A stretch of DNA of 64,000 nt from Actinomycetes bacterium. Its GTDB lineage: Bacteria > Actinomycetota > Acidimicrobiia > Acidimicrobiales > JAJYXR01. Shown in pieces: positions 60,218 through 64,000 of the stretch. Below the pieces are notes generated by a model. It worked only from the letters and a program-made list of their open reading frames with translations. It ran no database searches and was not told where the DNA came from. The stretch spans positions 1 to 64,000 of the forward strand of contig JAJYXR010000003.1 in NCBI GenBank assembly GCA_021801795.1. The letters are read 5' to 3'. Positions within the stretch are counted from its first letter, which is position 1. Each line of letters begins with the position of its first letter. Both the position numbers and the translations under genes were made by a program.

Positions 60218-60709
60218 ATGGAACGCCAGCGACCTACGCCAGAAGAGACCATTGCGGATCTCGGTATCGACCTCCCCGGACCCCACCCGCCACACGATCC
60301 GCTGGAAGCCGTCGTGGTCCACGGGGGCGTCGCCCGCACATCGGGGCAGCTGCCTCGCGAGGGCGGCGAGGTCGCCTACCGGGGCACCCTCGGCATCGAC
60401 GTGAGCATCGACGAAGGCATGAGAGCTGCCGAGCTGTGCGCCCTGAATGCGCTCTCGGTCCTCCGGGGCGCGCTCGGGACTCTCGACAATGTCGAGCGCG
60501 TGATCTCCGTGACCGGCTACGTGGCCTCCTCGCCGGACTTCCATGAACAGCCGGCGGTGGTCGACGGTGCCAGCCGACTCCTCGAGAGAATCTTCGGCCC
60601 AGCCGGGCGACACACGCGCTCTGCCATAGGCGTCTCGGCCCTGCCCCGCGGTGGAGCCGTGGAGATCGAGATGTCCGTCGCCGTGCTCCAGCGACCCGCC
60701 AGCAGGTGA
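60218..60709 (+). CDS. RidA (YjgF/YER057c/UK114)-family protein
   Basis: A 163-residue protein. LEAVVVHGGVARTSGQLPREGG, then AAELCALNALSVLRGALGTLDNVERVISVTGYVASSPDFHEQPAVVDGASRLLERIFGPAGRHTRSAIGVSALPRGGAVEIEMSVAVL follow the trimeric RidA/chorismate-mutase-like fold. The conserved Arg that contacts the 2-aminoacrylate carboxylate in RidA proper is likely the one in HTRSAIG. This longer subfamily may not have RidA imine deaminase activity. It stands alone between pilD and an unknown gene. Confidence 0.85.
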   Translation: MERQRPTPEETIADLGIDLPGPHPPHDPLEAVVVHGGVARTSGQLPREGGEVAYRGTLGIDVSIDEGMRAAELCALNALSVLRGALGTLDNVERVISVTGYVASSPDFHEQPAVVDGASRLLERIFGPAGRHTRSAIGVSALPRGGAVEIEMSVAVLQRPASR

Positions 60710-60773
60710 ACTTCCTCGCCGTCGGGACCGGGCGCACTGGCCTGGAGCCAGGTATGCCCTGACGCGCCGGCGC

Positions 60774-61262
60774 TCAGCGGGTGGAGCGCTCGAAGACCTC
60801 GGCTCGCCACTCCCCCGTGAGCGGGAGGCTGCTGAGCGCTGCACCGGCACGCAGTATCCAGCCAGCCACCGCCGAGGCTTCCTCACCCTCGGGGACCACC
60901 ATCACCAACCCGCGGCGAAGGTGATCCTGGGCGACCCTCCACCCAGCAGGGACCTCTACTCCGAGGCCGGCCAGGCGGGCAACGGCGCGGGGACCCGAGG
61001 AATGGGAGATGCCGATCCTGGTGGGCTCGGTCCTGCGCCTCAGAACCCGGCCCGGCACCCAGGTGCACATCGGGGCGTCCGCAGAGGTTGATGAAAAGAT
61101 GGCACCCAGCGGGCTCACCGGATCGGGAACGTCCTCCGGCCGCACTCCCGCGAGCAGGTTCACCCACCCGCTCCTGGCCTCGGCCAGACGCTCCATCACC
61201 TCGACCAGCCTCCGAGGGTCCTCTTCGCGGAACTCGAATGCCTCGACCTGCCTGCGGGCCAC
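60774..61262 (-). CDS. conserved-looking protein of unknown function, 162 residues
   Basis: I do not recognise a family. The GTG-started protein has helical EFREEDPRRLVEVMERLAEARSGWVNLLAG, a central FSSTSADAPMCTWVPGRVLRRRTEPTRIGISHSSGPRAVARL and a C-terminal WRVAQDHLRRGLVMVVPEGEEASAVAGWIL. It appears soluble and ordered. It lies on the same strand as, and downstream of, the phosphoesterase, across an 18-bp tandem repeat. Confidence 0.7.
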   Translation of the reverse strand: MARRQVEAFEFREEDPRRLVEVMERLAEARSGWVNLLAGVRPEDVPDPVSPLGAIFSSTSADAPMCTWVPGRVLRRRTEPTRIGISHSSGPRAVARLAGLGVEVPAGWRVAQDHLRRGLVMVVPEGEEASAVAGWILRAGAALSSLPLTGEWRAEVFERSTR

Positions 61263-61269
61263 GGCAGAT

Positions 61270-61359
61270 GCTACCGCCGCTTCATAGGCTGCCGCCGCTT
61301 CATAGGCTGCCGCCGCTTCATAGGCTGCCGCCGCCTGAGATGCTGCCGCCGCTTCATAG
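61270..61359. repeat. 18-bp tandem repeat, 5 units including the phosphoesterase stop
   Basis: GCTGCCGCCGCTTCATAG is repeated with one diverged member. The rightmost copy contains the TGA (minus strand) that ends the phosphoesterase, so the tract is a duplicated gene end. Confidence 0.93.
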
Positions 61360-64000
61360 GCCGCCGCCGTGGTTCACCGCTAGCGCACCTACCTCCGATG
61401 CGAGGCACTCGACCTTCCTGTAGTGCAGCAGACCCTTGAAGCCGATCTCTGTGGGCCTCCCGTTCGCGCACCAGGGCTCCAGGCGCGGCGAGCCGGGCCT
61501 CGGGAAGGACAACAGCGGTGGCGTAGCCGGAACGACTGCTCTATATGCGGGCAGCCGACCGGTCGGCACCGACTGGGCTAGGAGGCTGTCGAGTGGATAG
61601 GAGGTGGCGTCACAGACTGCCATGGGCTCCAAGCGCAGGAGGTCCTCCACCGTCCGGTCGACTCCGCAGAAGGAGGAGACCTGGTCGCTCACCTGGCCCG
61701 CTGGACCCAGGCGCGCAGCCAGGCCCCCTGCCGTCACTATGTAGGAACGCAGCGCGTTCACGTGGTCGGCGGTGAACTGGGTGTCGTCCTCCATGATCAT
61801 CACCAGCGTGTTGTCCCAGAAGGGACTCTTCGACAGCCCCTGGACCAGCTGGCCGGTCGCGTAGTCGTTGTTCGCCACCATCACCTGGGGTGCCCACATG
61901 AGCGGGTTGTTCCCGTCGTTGAACACGTCGGTGTGGTCGTCGGGAACCTCCAGTATCGAAAGAGCGGGCATGGCCTGCTGGCACACCGACTCCGGCTTCC
62001 CCGCTGCATGGCAGCGGTCATACGCGGCCGTCCAGCCGGCCAGCGAGTACTTCGCATAGTCCGTGGGCGCCGCGCGGTGGTAGTCGCAGAAGCCAGCCGG
62101 GGATCCGCAGAGACCGATCTGCTTTCCGAACTCCGGAGGTGGAGTCGGGCTTTCGAGAGAGTCCCAGCTCTGGTCCACCGCAGAGCCCTTCAGGAATATG
62201 GAGATCCTGTCCGTGTCGGTGAAGTCCGTGTTAGTGCCGCTGAAGGCCGGCGACGACCGGTTGCCCCAGATCGCCTCGGGCACCTCGTTGGCCAGTGCCG
62301 GAGAGGTCGGGTTCAGGTCGCCACCGTAGGTCCGCTCCGAATAGCCGGCTGCCAGCGCCTCGTCGGCCAGGCGATGTGGGGGGTAGTCGATGGCACCGAG
62401 GGGATCTCCGTTCCTGTTGCCCCTGTATCCGGCGTCGTTACCCACATGGACGAACAGCTCGGTGGCGGGCGTCGTCTGGCCGGAGGTGAGCACCATGTGG
62501 CCGGTCTCGGACTCGTCGCCTGCGACGTAGTTGTTGTCGTCTATCCCGTACTCCAACGCCAGGCGCGCGAGGTTAGGCGTGGTACTCGGCCCGTATGTCT
62601 CGTCGGCAGTGGTCGCATCGAGCGCGGGCAGCTTCTGGTGGAGGTAGCCCAGCATCGAGTCCACCGTCTTGTTCTCGCGCAGCACTATAACCACGTGCAG
62701 GTCCTTCGAGTCCACCTTGCCCTCCGCGGCGGCGCACACGAGGGGGCTGAAGACCTGACGTCCACCCGGGAGGGGGACCTCCATGCAGGGATCCGTGGCC
62801 GGGGTCTTCACCGACGGGTCCACTAGGGAGATCAGCTGGTCTGCCGATATCGCCTGCGCCGTCCAGGTGGAGAGCTCTGACGCCGCGGACCCGCCTGGGC
62901 TCCCAGCAGACCGAGCGACCGATCCGCTGCGCCGTGGGCCTGTCGATGTCGCGCCGGGAGCTGCCAAACCGGGCACGTCTATGACGCTCAGTGAGCCTTC
63001 CGTGCCGGTAGCCCCGACGTCATTGGAGGCCGGGTCGTATAGGCCTGCACTGGCCCCCATGCCCTGGAAGTTCGCCACGTAGAGCCTGAACCCGGAGGCT
63101 GTGCCAGGGCCGGAGGCTGTGCCAGGGCCGGAGGCTGTGCCAGGGCCGGAGGCTGTGCCAGGGCCGGGCTCTGGGCCTAGAGCCATTGCCCAGGGCATCC
63201 ACCCAGTGGGCACGAGGGTGAAGGGAACGCGAACCCTTCTCGGCGGGGAGCTGCCCTCGCGCACCTCTATGGTCTCGGGCAAGCCCTGGCCGCCAGGGCT
63301 CAGGATCTCCACTGCGTTCAGGCCGAAGAGGGCGACCAGCAGGTCGCCGTCCGGGGCGTAGGCCACGTCCACCGGCTCGCTGGCTCCAGGGGCACCGGGG
63401 CCGAGCCCTACTGGCACGTTCCTTACCGATACAGCCCTGCCGTCTGGCGAGAGCCTGACGAGGCTTACCTGATCAGACATGGCGTCGGCCACCGCCAGGG
63501 TGTGGCCACCCGGGGAGAGGGCGATTCCCATGGGCTCGGCGCCAACCGGAACTGCCTGTATCTCTTTCCCCGCCCCACCACCGGGCGCGAGGCGTACCAC
63601 CGAGACTGTGCCGTTCCCGCCGGCGCGTGCCCTGTCCGCACCGTCGGCCCAGTTCGAGACGTACAGGGAGGCACCCCCCGAGGATCCCCTGGCAGCAGGA
63701 TTCAGCGCGATGCCGTACGCGTCCTGGCCCACCGGTATCAGATCCGTCGGCACCGGGCCGGCAGGAAAGCCGTTCTTCGGCGAAGCGGCCCCCACGTCGA
63801 TGGCATCCACCACCGCGCAGGAGCCAGGTGACGGTCCGACGCTCCCTGCGTGTCCGAGCACGTCACCGGCACCCGGGCAGCTGCCCGCCGATGGATCTGC
63901 AGCGTCGATGGCAGCCTGGCTCATGGAGAGGGTACCGGCTGCATAGAGCCATCCGCCTGGACCGAGCACCTCGTTGCCCGGATACCCCGGTGCGCCAAAG
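61354..64000 (-). CDS. beta-propeller / phosphoesterase-family protein (N-terminus beyond window)
   Basis: 882 residues are visible and the frame is open to the window edge, so the start is missing. The first part is a YncE/YVTN-like beta-propeller: PTDLIPVGQDAYGIALNPAARG, VPVGAEPMGIALSPGGHTLAVADA and NVPVGLGPGAPGASEPVDVAYAPDG. An 18-bp repeat encodes (GPGTAS)4. The second part is a phosphoesterase (PF04185-like): HVVIVLRENKTVDSMLGY with the nucleophile region, ESETGHMVLTSGQ, and VMIMEDDTQFTADHVNALRSY with metal-binding residues. Secretion is expected, but the signal peptide is not in view. The substrate is unknown. Confidence 0.85.
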   Translation of the reverse strand, partial: FGAPGYPGNEVLGPGGWLYAAGTLSMSQAAIDAADPSAGSCPGAGDVLGHAGSVGPSPGSCAVVDAIDVGAASPKNGFPAGPVPTDLIPVGQDAYGIALNPAARGSSGGASLYVSNWADGADRARAGGNGTVSVVRLAPGGGAGKEIQAVPVGAEPMGIALSPGGHTLAVADAMSDQVSLVRLSPDGRAVSVRNVPVGLGPGAPGASEPVDVAYAPDGDLLVALFGLNAVEILSPGGQGLPETIEVREGSSPPRRVRVPFTLVPTGWMPWAMALGPEPGPGTASGPGTASGPGTASGPGTASGFRLYVANFQGMGASAGLYDPASNDVGATGTEGSLSVIDVPGLAAPGATSTGPRRSGSVARSAGSPGGSAASELSTWTAQAISADQLISLVDPSVKTPATDPCMEVPLPGGRQVFSPLVCAAAEGKVDSKDLHVVIVLRENKTVDSMLGYLHQKLPALDATTADETYGPSTTPNLARLALEYGIDDNNYVAGDESETGHMVLTSGQTTPATELFVHVGNDAGYRGNRNGDPLGAIDYPPHRLADEALAAGYSERTYGGDLNPTSPALANEVPEAIWGNRSSPAFSGTNTDFTDTDRISIFLKGSAVDQSWDSLESPTPPPEFGKQIGLCGSPAGFCDYHRAAPTDYAKYSLAGWTAAYDRCHAAGKPESVCQQAMPALSILEVPDDHTDVFNDGNNPLMWAPQVMVANNDYATGQLVQGLSKSPFWDNTLVMIMEDDTQFTADHVNALRSYIVTAGGLAARLGPAGQVSDQVSSFCGVDRTVEDLLRLEPMAVCDATSYPLDSLLAQSVPTGRLPAYRAVVPATPPLLSFPRPGSPRLEPWCANGRPTEIGFKGLLHYRKVECLASEVGALAVNHGGGL
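63095..63166 (-). repeat. 18-bp in-frame repeat (GPGTAS), 4 copies
   Basis: GAGGCTGTGCCAGGGCCG (plus strand) is repeated four times inside the phosphoesterase gene, between propeller blades. Confidence 0.95.

Noticed and set aside
1-64000. tRNA, rRNA, riboswitch or attachment site
   Set aside because: I looked for T-loop GTTCGA-type sequences in gaps and for structured leaders, including upstream of purE, and found none convincing.

Overview
The window is GC-rich, densely coded actinobacterial chromosome. It has a mycothiol S-conjugate amidase, many F420-type oxidoreductases, a PspA-PspAA-HtpX-PspAB operon, a KstR-like steroid regulon and a type IV pilus operon with PilM/N/O. Together these fit a free-living, steroid-degrading actinobacterium, possibly Acidimicrobiia or a neighbouring class. 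That placement is inference; there is no rRNA or other phylogenetic marker here. I found no tRNA, rRNA, CRISPR array, insertion sequence or prophage.

Layout. 0-9 kb: mixed housekeeping genes (alpha/beta hydrolase, RecB-like nuclease, PAP2 phosphatase, DsbA-like protein, two LLM oxidoreductases, nitrobindin, PurE, ChbG-like deacetylase, SCP2 protein). 9-13 kb: mca, then the tightly coupled psp envelope-stress operon. 13-21 kb: DUF6687-like protein, pterin dehydratase, fumarase, a GH39-like lipoprotein, a PPOX-type flavoprotein, an acyltransferase-SGNH fusion and an LLM oxidoreductase. 22-25 kb: comM-dprA. 25-39 kb: a steroid side-chain degradation island, with ltp2, chsH1, acyl-CoA dehydrogenase (ACAD), chsH2 and ACAD on the minus strand, a divergent CYP125-like P450, two LLM oxidoreductases, an alpha/beta hydrolase, and three further ACADs around a second divergent promoter. 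Sites matching the published KstR motif lie in both divergent promoter regions. 39-43 kb: an orphan small protein with a near-consensus promoter, then an operon of three double-YbjQ-domain proteins. 43-45 kb: an AurF-like diiron oxygenase with a TetR regulator and a palindromic operator. 45-49 kb: three paralogous polytopic membrane proteins. 49-60 kb: type IV pilus operon pilB-pilT-pilC-pilMN(fused)-pilO-pilA, with a divergent prepilin-peptidase-like gene. 60-64 kb: a RidA protein, an unknown protein and a beta-propeller phosphoesterase cut by the window edge.

How genes work together. The P450 would oxidise the sterol side-chain terminus. The ACAD pairs, the ChsH1/ChsH2 hydratase and the Ltp2 aldolase would then shorten the acyl-CoA side chain, all probably under one KstR-type repressor. 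The pilus genes form a near-complete machine, and with comM/dprA they suggest, without proving, natural transformation.

A striking global trait is about 18 short tandem-repeat tracts (units of 7-54 bp) in 64 kb. Inside genes the unit length is always a multiple of three; outside genes it often is not. At least two tracts are duplications of a gene's own 3' end including the stop codon.
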